Shown one piece after another: positions 25,861 through 37,910 of a stretch of DNA of 64,000 nt (its first letter is position 1; every line of letters starts with the position of its first letter). The stretch is taken from positions 5,826,632 to 5,890,631 of the forward strand of contig NC_133933.1 of assembly GCF_031877795.1 (NCBI RefSeq). Direction: 5' to 3'. The notes under the pieces were generated by a model. That model did no database searches and had not been told where the DNA came from. It saw only the letters and a program-made list of their open reading frames with translations. The position numbers and the translations under genes were made by a program. This DNA comes from Strix aluco. Its lineage: Eukaryota > Chordata > Aves > Strigiformes > Strigidae.

Positions 25861-26510
25861 TTGCCCTCGGAAGATAAACATCTCACAGAGCTCATCACTT
25901 CAGGACTCGTTACCTTGACATCTTCTAGACAAGCAGTTGAAACCTATGAGATGAGCTACTGTTTATGCCAGATCTGAAACTCCTCCTTCTACCTGCTGCC
26001 AGTCTGTTCAAGCATAAGTAAAGTTGCCATCAGGTGTCTTCTGCAAATGGGTGGAGGGTCAGTAAATTGGCTCTTCTTGCACTGGAATACGTTTGGTTAT
26101 GATCTGTTTTGAGTCTTACTCATTTTCTGGGAATGGGCCACATGTAGTTGTAGGTTAGGTAATAATTTGCTGACAGACTGGCTGTCAGAATAATCTATAA
26201 TTATGTTTTTCTTGGCCTGACTCTGATGTCTCAGCAGCTACTGTCAAGACCAGCCTTAGGTAGACAAATCACTGCTGTTGCGCTGTTGAAACCAGTTCGA
26301 CTAATACCAGTATCACACCCACAGCCACTTTTAGGCTGAGTAGGGAATTTTCATTCAGGAGTGCTTTGTTGCTGCTTTTCACGAGGGTCCATGGTTCTAC
26401 AAATCCAGGCTCTTTCTCAGGCCTAAATTCAAAATGGCCACGTTATAATGTTCATCTGGCAACATTTCAATGGCTGGATAACAGCAGCTGGGTTTCTCTT
26501 CTACGTTTCC

Positions 26511-26575
26511 AGTGTATTTTCTCATCTGACATTTCTCAGAAAAATCTTTCACTCGTCCAAATCAAGTCTAGAGCT
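26511..26575 (+). repeat. Diverged direct repeat, copy 1
   Basis: Pairs with 27333-27399. Both contain TTTTCTCATCTGACATTTCT, then CAGAAA, then TTTCACTC, a CCAAATC / CTAAATC word and AGTCT(A/G)GAGCTA. A weaker resemblance extends about 25 bp upstream (CAGCAG...TTT...CTTCT...TTTC). One frame of both copies reads FSHLTFLR, which is how the pair first stands out. Not recognised as a named repeat. Confidence 0.85.
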
Positions 26576-27332
26576 AAAGGGAATCCCCACCTGTCATAAC
26601 CTCAAATCCAAGCACAGGCTTCTCACTCCCACTGTCTCAGGATGGGAACAGTTACCCTACAGATATAGGCGACCATTGTTCCAGATATCCCAATCGTTCC
26701 CAACATAAGAGCTTATGGCAGACGAACCCAGGAGCTCTTCTCATGTTGGAAATTACTTGGTTGCCTGCAGTCACTCAGGAAAGCGGAGCTCGAGGGGAAA
26801 AGATCATAATTTAATCTGATGTGGGCCACTTCAAGAGGTGCAAGGAGAACTGCAGTTCAGCTGGGCCACCAGCCTCAGAGGGAGATGAACATGTTCCCCT
26901 CTTGGTAGCCTCTATAATGCAGAGGAACACTGCATAAAGCAAAATGTACAGCAATGGAGAAATCAACTTTAAAATACTGTCTTAGACAGATTAGGCATCC
27001 ACATTACCATTTTAATACTTTCATTTAGTACAAAATTGGCAGGCTTATACCTCTACTGTGCTTTCATCTGTTACTGAGAAAACACCAATATTAATTGTGT
27101 TCAGCCAATTGTGGTTGTTTCAGTGTGGAAAGCTGATCCTTTGCCTCTGAGCAAATTGTTGTAAAAAGAAGTCTACAACTTTTTCTTTTTTACTCTTTTT
27201 TTTTTCCTTTGCTCAGTACTAGCCTTTCAGGTAAAATCTTGTTCTGATCTGATGGCAGTAATCAGTAATGATGCAGAAGTTGGTGCGTATATAATCTTCC
27301 CATTTTGCAGCATAGGTTTGTCATCTTCTTTC

Positions 27333-27399
27333 AGTGTGTTTTCTCATCTGACATTTCTCAGAAATGTCTCTTTCACTCATCTAAATCCAGTCTGGAGCT
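27333..27399 (+). repeat. Diverged direct repeat, copy 2
   Basis: Second copy of the 26511-26575 sequence, 822 bp downstream in the same orientation, with a two-base insertion near AAATGTC and several substitutions. It may be a short old interspersed element or a local duplication. A weaker third match lies at about 5353-5402 (CACCTGACTTTTCTCAAAAA core). Confidence 0.85.
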
Positions 27400-28169
27400 A
27401 TTATATGATAGACAGATTACAGCATTTGTGTGCTCCCATAACTGAACCAAGCTACAAATGAAAAATAAATCTTGCTTGATCTTGATATTTGGTAGAAATG
27501 TAACTATTTCCAACTGTCTTAAGCAACAACTTTTACTTGATTTAAGTGTGTTGTCTTCATCCCATTTATAACTTTCTATGCTGTTAGTCTCCAAAACACG
27601 AAGAAGGAAGTGACAATAAGCATGAAATTTGTAAGACTTTCGACTGGACTTGCACAGCTACCTGCAGTGCAGGGTTGTGAACAAGATCTCCCAGACAGAC
27701 CCCTCAACAATTTGTTATTGCTGTGATGCTCTGGACCTGTGTCATGTTACATTCACAAATCTGAAGTTGGACGTCACAGTTCTCAATCTCTTCTTCTCTT
27801 GTCTGGAAGTGTGTGTTATTTTTATTTTTGCAGTAGTGTTTAATAATCCCCAATAAAGATTAGAGCTGTCTTGTTTGGCACAGCACACAAAGACAATGTC
27901 TGCCCTTGAAACCCTATAATCGAGGATAATAAACAGTGTATACCAGAGGAAAAAAAAACAGTCCATGGGAATAAAAAATGATAGGTGTCTCTTCATTCAC
28001 AATCACAGTAGAAACCAAAGGCAAACATTCGACCTTATAATCTGCCTTCTACTGATCTTTGCCACCCCCACGATGGTGGGAGAAATCATGTTATGGAACC
28101 AAGGAGCAGTTCCTTAATAGGGTGACACTTAGCAAGACTGGCAGTAAAGTGACAGGATCAGAGTCTTAC

Positions 28170-28248
28170 CAGTTCTTGGATGCAGCCCTGTCCCCCACGA
28201 CCAGCCCTGTGGAGACCTCTCACCCACATCCCCCATTCCTTGACTGGG
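28170..28248 (-). other. Candidate 79-nt GC-rich exon, minus strand
   Basis: On the minus strand the segment follows CATCTGATGCTGTTCCAG and ends ACTG/GTAAGAC, a strong donor. It is markedly more GC-rich than its neighbours. One frame is open throughout (PSQGMGDVGERSPQGWSWGT...). An internal alternative donor (GTGG/GTGAGA) and acceptor (TCTCCACAG) split it. Gly/Trp/Arg-rich translation is typical of GC-rich noncoding DNA as well. Confidence 0.2.
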
Positions 28249-29064
28249 CTGGAACAGCATCAGATGCAATAGTTATCACAGTTAATAAAGTATACTGTGA
28301 TCGAGACTCGTACTAAAGCTGCTTTATGCCTCTTCAGCATTATTACAGGTATTTTAAAAAGCATGACTAATTTACACCTGTTCTTTGTGGATAGAAGTCT
28401 GTAAGTTGGCTTCAGTGTCTGTGAGAAGTCTACTGTTCATAAAAAGTTAATAATAACTATTATGAATATTTTCTCAAATTCAAGAAAGCTGACATATTTA
28501 AATCCAGACAGTGCTGTGCAAAATAATAGCTGGTCTCAGTTCACATGTTAATAGGACAGTTTCAGCATGACACAAGCACCCTGTCAACATGAGTGGTGTC
28601 GGCCAAGGAAAGGGGAAAAATGCATACACTGGGAGAAGTACTGAGCTCCTCATTCCCAACATTGGCCCTTCAGAACTGTGTCAGGGTATGCTTGTGGTCA
28701 GTGCAGGAAAGTTTGCTCAGATACCACTAGAGATCCAACTGTTTCATTGCAGAGAATATTTCCCTTGCTTGAGCTGTCCCCTCAGACTGTGATTTATTGT
28801 TATTACTCTAACATCTACAGGCCTGGTTGTGCTGGGTATTGTACTAACATCAGAAGTGACAGCTCTCACCCTTCAAATCTTCTGTCAAAGACAAGGTATG
28901 CCAAGTAGGCAGAAAGAACAAAAGGCAGGGGTTGAGAAGGGATGGAGTAGTAAAAATTAGACGTTTGAATATGCACTACTTGGCTGTTTATTTCATAAGC
29001 TTTAATAGCTTTAATAACATTGCATTTATGTTGATATATACAAAGTCTTAGAGAAAAGGAGATT

Positions 29065-29085
29065 CACGTGATTATTAATTACGTG
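29065..29085. promoter_or_regulatory. E-box flanked inverted CACGT...ACGTG with TAATTA core
   Basis: CACGTG at 29065-29070 and ACGTG at 29081-29085 frame ATTATTAATT. Paired bHLH and homeodomain words in 21 bp. Speculative. Confidence 0.15.
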
Positions 29086-29271
29086 TATACATTTCTGGTA
29101 AGATTTAAGAGCTGTAAGGATCTTCTAGTGATTTATCAGTATTACCTGAATTTTTTCCACCTGTGGTGTCTCTGATAGCTATGTGCAAACTGACTTTTAT
29201 CATGACACTAATATATGTCAGCTCAGCTGTATTTTTGAGGCTGCCATTAATCTGATCCTAAAAAAAAAAAG

Positions 29272-29289
29272 GTGAGCAGTATTGCTCAC
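29272..29289. repeat. Hairpin-forming inverted repeat
   Basis: GTGAGCA and TGCTCAC, perfect 7-bp arms around GTAT, directly after ten A. No known role. Confidence 0.5.
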
Positions 29290-32200
29290 TTCTAAAATTA
29301 GTTTTAAGCTCTCCGAAAGCCTGGATCATGAATGTTCCTTATCTAATTATCTGATGCCCTCTTTCAGTATGTCATTGTATTACTTTTTTTCCCCCTCTTT
29401 TTAATATTATGGAAATGTAAAATAACTTGACCTTGAATAGATACCTTTTGGGATTCCTTTAATATATGCAGTGAATTATATGAATGCCCGTTGATAGCTA
29501 AAAGAATTTTACCTCTTCTATTTCATAACAGAGCTTTGCACTTCAGAAACAGTGAAGTTTCTGGTCTGAAAGACTATTTGGATTTGCTAATTCATTACAT
29601 TTTTATTAATCTCTGATATGTCAAATGAATAAGCGATCTCTCTCACTTCTGCTGATTAAAAAGTTCTATTAAGAACCGAGATGATAAATATATGTGATAT
29701 GAAATGAACTGAGTTATAAATCCAAAATGGAGACATAATGTAATAAAACACCTTTTCCTCGGTATCCTACTCCATTTTTCTAATGTGTAGACACCTATTG
29801 TCAGCTTAATTATTTTAAGGTAAGATCAACCTTCATTAATCAAAGTAAAGTAAGACTGGTTTTGTCATATTTTTTTTAAGAAAAGGGCAAAATAGACATA
29901 TACATGGTTAATACAGTACACATAATTTAAGATATAAGAACACAACATGATATACTAATAAATTGAGTCGTGGTAACTAATGATATAATCAGAGTTAATA
30001 CTTCATTAACACAAATAGAGACAACTTGCTGTCTTCACCTCAGAAATAAGCATCATTGTGTCAGCTGTCAGATGCACCAAGCTGAAAGCCTAGTGTAATG
30101 ACTGTCGTGCTGGGCAGGCAGAGGAGAGGGAAGCACCCTAAACCTTAGTAAAAATTAGTAGATGTCAAGCTTATTACCAGTTTTTTGAGTTATCTAATTC
30201 CTGTATAAAATGTCTCTAAAATAATCAGCCAAACGCAGCCAACACGTTAATCAGTTTAACAAGCAGTATCAGGGCATTAGAAGAAATCCTAAGTTTGCTT
30301 TTAAATAGCTCAGGTTTTGTTTTGTGTGGTAGTTTTTGTTTCGGTTTTTTCTTTAATCGATTCAAACTACATTTATTCAGGGTCTGTTTTCTGTGAGGGC
30401 TTCTAGGAAATCACTATTAAGCTACAAGCTGAGTTTCATTCCTCCCTACGCAAGCATATTGGCTGCTGCTTCACCTTTCATGAGTCCTCCATTGGGATGT
30501 GTGGAGTTGCATCCTGTGTATTTGAAGCTCCTGCTTATCCCCGCATGAATTGTGTCCTGAGGAGAAGCAGGATCCACAGACCATGCCCAGAATGGCACAC
30601 CCTGGAGAAGGGCAGTGCTGACAGCACCTTCATTCAAAAGCCAAATGAAGTCCTTTACCTGCTTGTTGTGAGTGCCTAGGCAAGGGAAAAGCAACGTCTG
30701 CAAAGGGGATGCTACAGACTGGCAGGCTCCTAGCACTGACTCTGCTCACACCTCATTAACTCCAATGTGTGATACCATTTGGGACACTGGGTGGGACTGG
30801 CAATGTCCTCTTTGTGTCCCTTCCCTCACTTAAGTGTAGTGTGCTTATATAATGAACTTGAAAATTACATTCCAGAACTAAAACAGGTCAGTTTAAAATC
30901 CAGGATTGGTGGGAAATATCTCTCGTTTTCCCTTTCTCATTGTGTGTGTGCATATATTTTGGAGAAAGGAGTGAGAAACAGGGAGTAAATTCAGAACCAA
31001 ATGTGGTGGGGATTGTCGGGTTGCTAATGTTGCTCCTATGTAGGTGGTGCAGCCCCACTTTACTCTCACTGCAAATCTGGCTGATTGGCTTTTCCTCAAA
31101 GCGAAGCTTGATTTTTCTGCTCCCCCTCCCCGCCCCCCATTGTAGTGCAGTGGTTTTGTGGCAATTATGTAAATTATATGTCACACCACTGCATATTTTC
31201 CACATCGTTTGATTTGACCTTTAAAACTAATATGAGAATTATCATTTTTACGGGTAATTTGTGTTTCATGGTATGAGACAGCAGGACAGGGACTGAGGGG
31301 GGAACATCAGAACATAGAAGTCATGTTTCAGGATAGTACTAAAGGTCCATAAGTAGGTATCTGGCATGCAGCACTGGCTGATGTGAGTTCCTGAAGAATA
31401 AATTAGAAGATACATTGTGAAATAAACTTCCCAGAGGGGGAATTTTCTTTCTAATAACCATCAGTGAGGTCTGGACTAGCCATTGTTCCTTTCATTCATA
31501 ATTGGTTCTAATACATGCTTTGATATCTCATTATAATCTATATATAGATATGGATATATATTTTAGGTAATATAATAAAGGATATTAGTCTCTCCATACA
31601 AACGTTGATAGGTTATACCTCATGATACGTATATATGTCTAATCCCACTTAATCACACCAAACCTCTAGCTACATCATCTTGAGTTAATCAAATCTGTTG
31701 GTTATGCATACACTATAACTTTTCAGTTATTTTGGACTAATTTCAAAGCTGCTGTAATAAACTTCTTTATGCATCCACCTGTTAAAGTACTATGAAAGGC
31801 AAAATGTTAAAAGTAAACAGAATTATCTACATTTTCTTCCCCAAGTTGCACAGAACAAGGATTATTGTTAACAGGTTCGTCAACAGCACTGCAATACTCC
31901 TCTTTCAACCTCCTTCTCCCTCAAAAAGACCTATGAAAAGTTCAAAGTGTCAAGAAAATTGTTACAGAATTGTGATAAGACATGACAGTCAAGCAGTGAA
32001 GGCTTCCATAACACTAGCTAAATGCCTTATTAATCCTACATGTGTCAGATAAGATTTTCTGTGTGTTTAGGATGATGCCTGGCAGGAGTGTAGGATGTTC
32101 TGTGTGGGCTGTGGTTCAGGGAAGGGGAGGACAGAGTCTTATTATTCTGACTGAAACTTTAATATTTCATATGCATTTAGCAGTAATGGGAACTACCCAT

Positions 32201-34162
32201 ATGAATCCCTAGGAAGTGATGGGAAATATTCCCAAATGGAATAACATACATCAGTGTTTTGACCACACTTATCACTTCCCAGCTTCCCTCACAGCCAATT
32301 TTTATACGGTATCTTTTTCTCCATATTTTTGGATTACTCACCAATAATTTTGTTTGGGTTTTGTTCCCTTTTTCTCTTTCCCTCTTCTTCAGTTCCTCTC
32401 TAGGCTTCTTTCCAACCGATGTCTGCTGTGCTTGTACAGTCCACATTTCTGGCAGGTACTTCTCTGTCTCACCCCAGCAAAGCCACATGGCAGTTCAAGT
32501 ACTTGAACAGGAGGTTCTGATCTAGGCTTATCATGCAATGGAAATGTATCCTACAGGTCAGTGTTAGGCCAGCAGTGCTAAGACATCCTGCTCGGACAGA
32601 AGCAGGAGACGTGTTTTGATTTGTTCGGTCTTTTTTGGTGGTGTTGCTGGATGGCACAGTTCATTCTCTCTTAACTTGTTTGTAAAGCTCTTTGCCCTTG
32701 CGCTTTCTTGCACCCATTTTGCATCCACAGTTAAAATACATGAAGCTGATACTTCCTTCAGTGTGCTGATTTGATCTTTATGGAGCCCATCGAATGAGCA
32801 CACTGAAACCCAGCAATTTGAGTCGAGCTACTGTCCTGTGCAAAAGACTAGCACTGAAGTAAATCATTGATGTGAGATCTGAAACCAAAAGAAAGTAAAA
32901 ATCCCAAGGCCTTTTTTGCATAGCCTGGTTAATTTTGCAGTTACATAAGACCTGTGAGTATCGTGTAAACACTCTTCTCACCTTGAAAAGAAGTTTGCAC
33001 CTGTTTCTCCTCATTTTGCAATTCATTTGGGTTTTTTCCCACCTTCTGCTTCTTTCCTCAACTGAGCACTTTTTCCTTTTCTTTGACACAGCATCTCTCC
33101 AGGCTTTTCTTCACATATATAAAAAAAAAAAAAATCTACAGAAATATAACAAAAAATATGAAAACCATCTGACTTGAAGATAGAGGCACCCAAAAACTTC
33201 ATGCCAAGTTCCAGCTTTTTCAAGACAAATTACAAAAATGCTAAAAGCTTAGTAACTATAGCAGCACAAACAACACCACTACAATATGCCGCAACAGATT
33301 GTTCATATGTCACTATTTTTCCAAAGTTCCTTGGCAAACATTTCCATCAGTAAACAAGTCAAGTGAGAGAATTGTAAAATGGCCAGCAAAAAGCCTCAGT
33401 CTTCTCGGGCTAATGAAATCAAATTCTGGTACTTATCACTATTATTCTGTTGTTCAGCTCCTCTTCTTTCACCTGTGCTGACAGACTACAGTTGTCTCTG
33501 TTTCTGCCTTCACAACAAAGCTTTTGCCTGTTATGCCACCATCCTCTTTATGTTGTAAGTTTATCAAAGCAATGTCATGTCTAAATGTTGGGTCAGATTC
33601 TCACCTGGGGGGAAAACTTCCATAGATTCATTAACTTTGTCAGAAAGAAGACAAATTACATGAACTGGTACTGCATGTTACTTGCAACATGGTCCCCATC
33701 AATGGTACTGAAAAAAACATTGATAATGCCAGTCCACTAACAGTTAGAGACAGATTGATAGTTCATTTTTTTCTCTATTGTCTATTCTGCTTTGCTGCTC
33801 AAAATGTCGGTAGTGTCAGAATTTATTGTTGAATGAAGTGTCTGGGGAATAGGCCAATTCATGCTATATATTAATGATGGGCAAATGCTAAAAGTTTTGG
33901 CATTCTTACTTGATTATTACTGAAATAATCTCTTGAATCTGCAAAATACATATTCCTACTGTACCAGCACCTATAGAATTGGAAAGTTGCTCTCTTGATG
34001 GAAAAAAGAACGTGATTGACTAACCTTTGAAACAGTCCTTCTGGGTGAAAAAGTGAGGGGGTTTCACCTGAATGTTCCCAAAAGTTAAGTAAAATTAAGG
34101 GAGATTGAATTGCAACATTTGTCTCTTCATATATTGTAATAACTGGGAAAAGTTTCACCTTT

Positions 34163-34198
34163 ACTGAAGCCAGTGGAAGCTTTGCCATGAGCTTCAGT
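34163..34198. repeat. Inverted repeat resembling an old sauropsid dispersed element
   Basis: ACTGAAGC at 34163-34170 and GCTTCAGT at 34191-34198 are perfectly complementary, with a 20-base spacer that includes CAGTGGAAGC and TTTGCCAT. This layout (TGAAGTCA-like, GGGAG..TTTGCCAT, TGACTTCA-like) is one I recall as common in bird and turtle noncoding DNA, but I cannot give a family name. Other possible fragments: 4045-4085, 21345-21375, 49851-49930, 57290-57325. Confidence 0.4.
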
Positions 34199-34703
34199 AT
34201 GGAATGAATTTAACTCACAACCCTTAATGCTTTCACTTTGTGCAAGAAAGGATGTCCTGGCTGTGCTTTGGCTTTGGTATTGGCTGCAGTTCCAAGCTGT
34301 AGGGATGGATGAAAAAAATAGTATGAGGAAAAGAAGTATTGAATCAAACACCCAATCTGATGAAAACAATAGAGATAACTGTAAATGTATCTTTTACTAA
34401 TGAAAAAAAAAAAAAAGGAGATATAACTGGCCACAGACCTAAAATGTTGTGTATGTATCCATAGCATGTATCTTTAATAATTAAAAAAATGTAATTAAAA
34501 ACAAATTTCAAGATGATGGGGATCATACAGAAGAAAGGAAGAAGGAATGTTTTTTTTCTGGGCAATTCAGAAGGTGAGCAAAGTCCTAGCAAATCAGCTA
34601 TGTTCAATTAAAATGCATAAGCAAGGTTTAGGACGGGGACTGGAGCACAATACCGCTTGCTCCCTCTTTCTGGCTTCATCAGTGCTGAATTCTTCTTTCA
34701 TAG

Positions 34704-34758
34704 GAGAGGTGCAGCTGCTTGGGGAGGGGCAGTGAGCACCTGCGGAGCTGACTGCCAG
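34704..34758 (+). other. Candidate short GC-rich exon
   Basis: After GAATTCTTCTTTCATAG (or, for a 77-nt version from 34682, CTCCCTCTTTCTGGCTTCATCAG) and before TGCCAG/GTGAGAAAG, a strong donor. More GC-rich than the flanks. No recognisable peptide; an untranslated or noncoding exon would fit as well. Confidence 0.15.
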
Positions 34759-36499
34759 GTGAGAAAGGCTTTTGGATTGGGGAGGGTTGCATCCCTCTTC
34801 CTCCCCATCCCAAGGAGAGCATTGAGTTTGTGTTCTGTTCCTTGGGCAAGTGCTGTAGTCTTATGTTTATACTGCAGTGTTAAAGAAATGGGCGGTGTTG
34901 CTGAGAAGCAGATCTCATTGTAAAGCCCAGCTTTAGTTTTTAAAGGGCATGGGGAATTGGATGTGCTCATGAACCATAATGTATATCAAATCATATGTTA
35001 AAATGTATTTTATTCCCTTTCCTTAAAAATAACATTCCTTACTCTGGAGTTCACTTCAGCTGTGTCCCTTCCTTTGACTGCATTGCAGCTGGATTAAAAA
35101 AGGGAGGAGATTGCAGCATTTATTCTGTTGTTCCCACATGGCCTGCCACAGTCTTATATTGTAGCAGTAGCATAATCAAAAGAAATAATTAGGTCAAAGT
35201 CCTAGGCTGTCCCCTTGTTCCACTTTTTAGCATTTTAACACATTGATCACTTGCTTTTATGCCACCCATCTTTGACTTACCAAACATGATGGACTGCACA
35301 GCCAGGCCTTTTTATCAGAGCTTTCAGAAAGCTACATCCATACATCACCATCCCTGTTTATTTGTCTAAGTGCCCTTTCACAGTGCTCATTTCTCTCCAT
35401 GCAGCATAGCAATGGCTATGGTGGATAAGTTTAACTATAGCTTACTTAACTGGTATCATGAATTAAGACTCCTGCCATCGCTAGCCTGAGTTAATTATGA
35501 CAATATGAGCAACAGGATTTAAGTTTTATTGAGGAGCCTACATGATTCACACACAAATCACTTAATGAAATAGTGTTAAACAGCATGGTTGGCCTTCTTT
35601 CCATCATTTATTCCTGTATAGCAAAGCAGTGAGTTCCCAACAGGCTTAAAAAGGCAAGCATACAATACAAACCCATTTGTGACCTTCCTGTCTATTTATT
35701 CTCAACAGTCAACAGGTGCCTCGTAGAGAATTCAGACTAATAAATGCAGAAAGACAAAACCAACAGCCTTACAATGGAATATGTCAGGGACAACTTCTAA
35801 TCCTCTCTGTTTTCATAGCACTGCTTGTGTTGAAAAGATGAGAGGAAATAAAGAAAGGAAAAAAGGTGGGGGGATGGCAGGGAAACAAAGAGGTAAATCC
35901 TGAAAGAGTTAGTGCCCCAGAGAGCTGCATAATGATTAACGATTCTTTTTTCAAATACTAAGCATTTCCTTCTCAGTACTGGATGACAATGGAATCATAA
36001 CTTCATCAAAATTACTTTGAATAGTCTCATTAATGTCATATGGACTTGGTTTGTCCCTGCCACAAAGTTCGATAATATTTTCATACCCACTATTGAATGT
36101 GTGTTTAGCTTTGTCCTCCTCATTTGTACAACACATTCATACATATCAGATCATCTGCTTTTGTTCTTGGATGTTCAACAACTCAATAAAAGGTTAACAA
36201 TAAAGGGAGGTAAAAGGGAGGGGAAGCATAAGCTGAAAGTTTATTTTCAGTACAAGCTAACTAAACAATGGGAAGGAAAGGGTATTATATCATCTGTAGA
36301 AAGTAGCCTACTCCATCCAATTCTGGGCACAAAGGATATTTAGAAAGCACAGGCCTTAAATAAGACTTATTGAAGTACAATCTTGCCTTTGTTGTATAGA
36401 GTAGAGGCATTTTCTTCTAAAATAGCTGATTAACAGAAGCAGCTCCCTTAAGAATGACTGCATGGAGTATTCCTGTCAAGCCTCTACCTTGTACAAATA

Positions 36500-36655
36500 T
36501 TTTTAATTAATAGATGCCTTCATCAAATAGAAGAAAAAATTAAGCGTTAATGCTCACCAGAGACCCTGCTATTAGAGTGATTATCTTAGGTTTAATTTCA
36601 TTTGCAGATGCCGTTAATTTATTTTTAATAGATCTCTAATTTAGTTTTATCTATT
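36500..36655. promoter_or_regulatory. Homeodomain-word-dense AT island
   Basis: About ten TAAT/ATTA words in 155 bp (TTAATTAATA, GTTAATG, TGATTATC, TTTAATTTC, GTTAATTT, TTAATAG, CTAATTTAG), interspersed with non-repetitive sequence such as TTTGCAGATGCCG. This is the look of a conserved developmental enhancer, but AT richness alone raises such counts and no alignment is available. Confidence 0.2.
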
Positions 36656-37895
36656 TCTTGTTCACTTTTTGCAGATATTAGCAGGCTGCGCTTCCTTCAA
36701 AGCTCACCAGCTTTCCCCTCCCACCTCCTTCAGGCTCTCTACTCTCCACAGAATATGTTTGTGTTTAAATTAGCTGGACCACTGCAGGCTAAGATACCGA
36801 TTAATCTTCAAATGTGGCACAAGATAGAAGTTAACGGCCTAGCTGAGGGACTTAAAGCAGGAAACAGTGTTACCGCTGCAAGTCAGCTATTCTGTTTGGC
36901 AAAGCAGTAGTTGTGTCACACAGGAGCAGGCTGCCCTTGAAGTATCTTGCCTTCGAGTGAGTGGCAGTGGGTATTGTTGCACAGTATATAAACCTCCTTT
37001 TGTAAGCTTGCATTAACCACAGAATTGACTTGTAAGACATTTGTACTTGGAGAGAGAGATGAACAATGTCCTGTCTTTAACAAAGGATGCGTCAGTGCTG
37101 CAGCACAGAGGGGAGATACCAGAGTTGGTTTGTTGGAAAACTACATCAGCATGTTCAAAGTTTTCTGCTGCCGCAGCTCAGCTGCTTCTGCTTCATAGGG
37201 GTTTAAATTTCTGTGCAACTGTACTGAATGTGATGGCTCCCAGAGCAACATGTCTGATAGCTGCCCCGTTAGCCTGAGCTCAGAAATCCCTCTCTCATGA
37301 GTCTTAGGCATGTGCCCATGCAGTTCAGTGCTTACAAGAGCACTCCATTATTACGCCCTGTTCCTACAAATATGGTGGTCAGGAAGGTTAGGAGGTGGGG
37401 ATAAATCTTCTTTATCCCATTTAGACCAAGACAAGAAGTCAAGGAATGGAAGGCTGCTTTGCTCTGTTTTTGATCTGGCAACTCTGACACAGAGAGGTGG
37501 CATAACTTTTTTTCAGTCACACAGAAACTTTAAGGTAGAGCTAGGAGATGAATCTAGGTCTTCTGTGTCCTAGTCCAGGTCTGAGCTATGAAACTATCCG
37601 TTGTTGTTTTATTATGTATGAGTGGTGTTTGCTAAAGAGCATTGCTATAGTCCAGTCAGCTCTGCTCCATTTTAGTCAATATGTACTTTATCACTGACTT
37701 TAGGAGTACACACTCAACCATCAGAAGCCAAGAAACTGCTAATTTTGTATTGATCTAGAGAATAACCTTCTCCAGCAGTGTCTCAGCTTCTAGCTGGGGA
37801 TATCTCTAGATTTAATTTTAATCAGATCTCTTCTAAAAGGGATTAAAGGGTGCCAGTTGTGATGAGGAGCATGGCATTTCTACCTCCTGGAAAGA

Positions 37896-37910
37896 TTTTT
37901 TTTTTTTTTT
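37896..37910. repeat. T15 homopolymer
   Basis: Fifteen T followed by ACCTCAG. It resembles a 3' splice-site pyrimidine tract, but no matching donor with an open frame is evident downstream. Confidence 0.9.

Larger units (their letters stand above)
24808..34140. other. Noncoding stretch with the 26.5/27.3 kb repeat pair
   Basis: 24808-25080 keeps TG-rich wording from the neighbouring microsatellite. 29400-30050 is AT-rich and non-repetitive. 30446-30736 (minus, 96 codons) is GC-richer without recognisable protein features. 31121-31138 is a C-run (CCCCCTCCCCGCCCCCC). 31535-31570 is TA-rich. No gene is supported. Confidence 0.5.

Noticed and set aside
33605..33634. 30-nt minus-strand microexon with CCCCCCAG/GTGAGA donor
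   Set aside because: The donor sequence is itself a pyrimidine-CAG stretch, the acceptor ends AAAG, and two frames are open; too weak to list.
36981..36995. TATAAA as a promoter
   Set aside because: No initiator, CpG or downstream exon; AT-rich DNA gives such words often.
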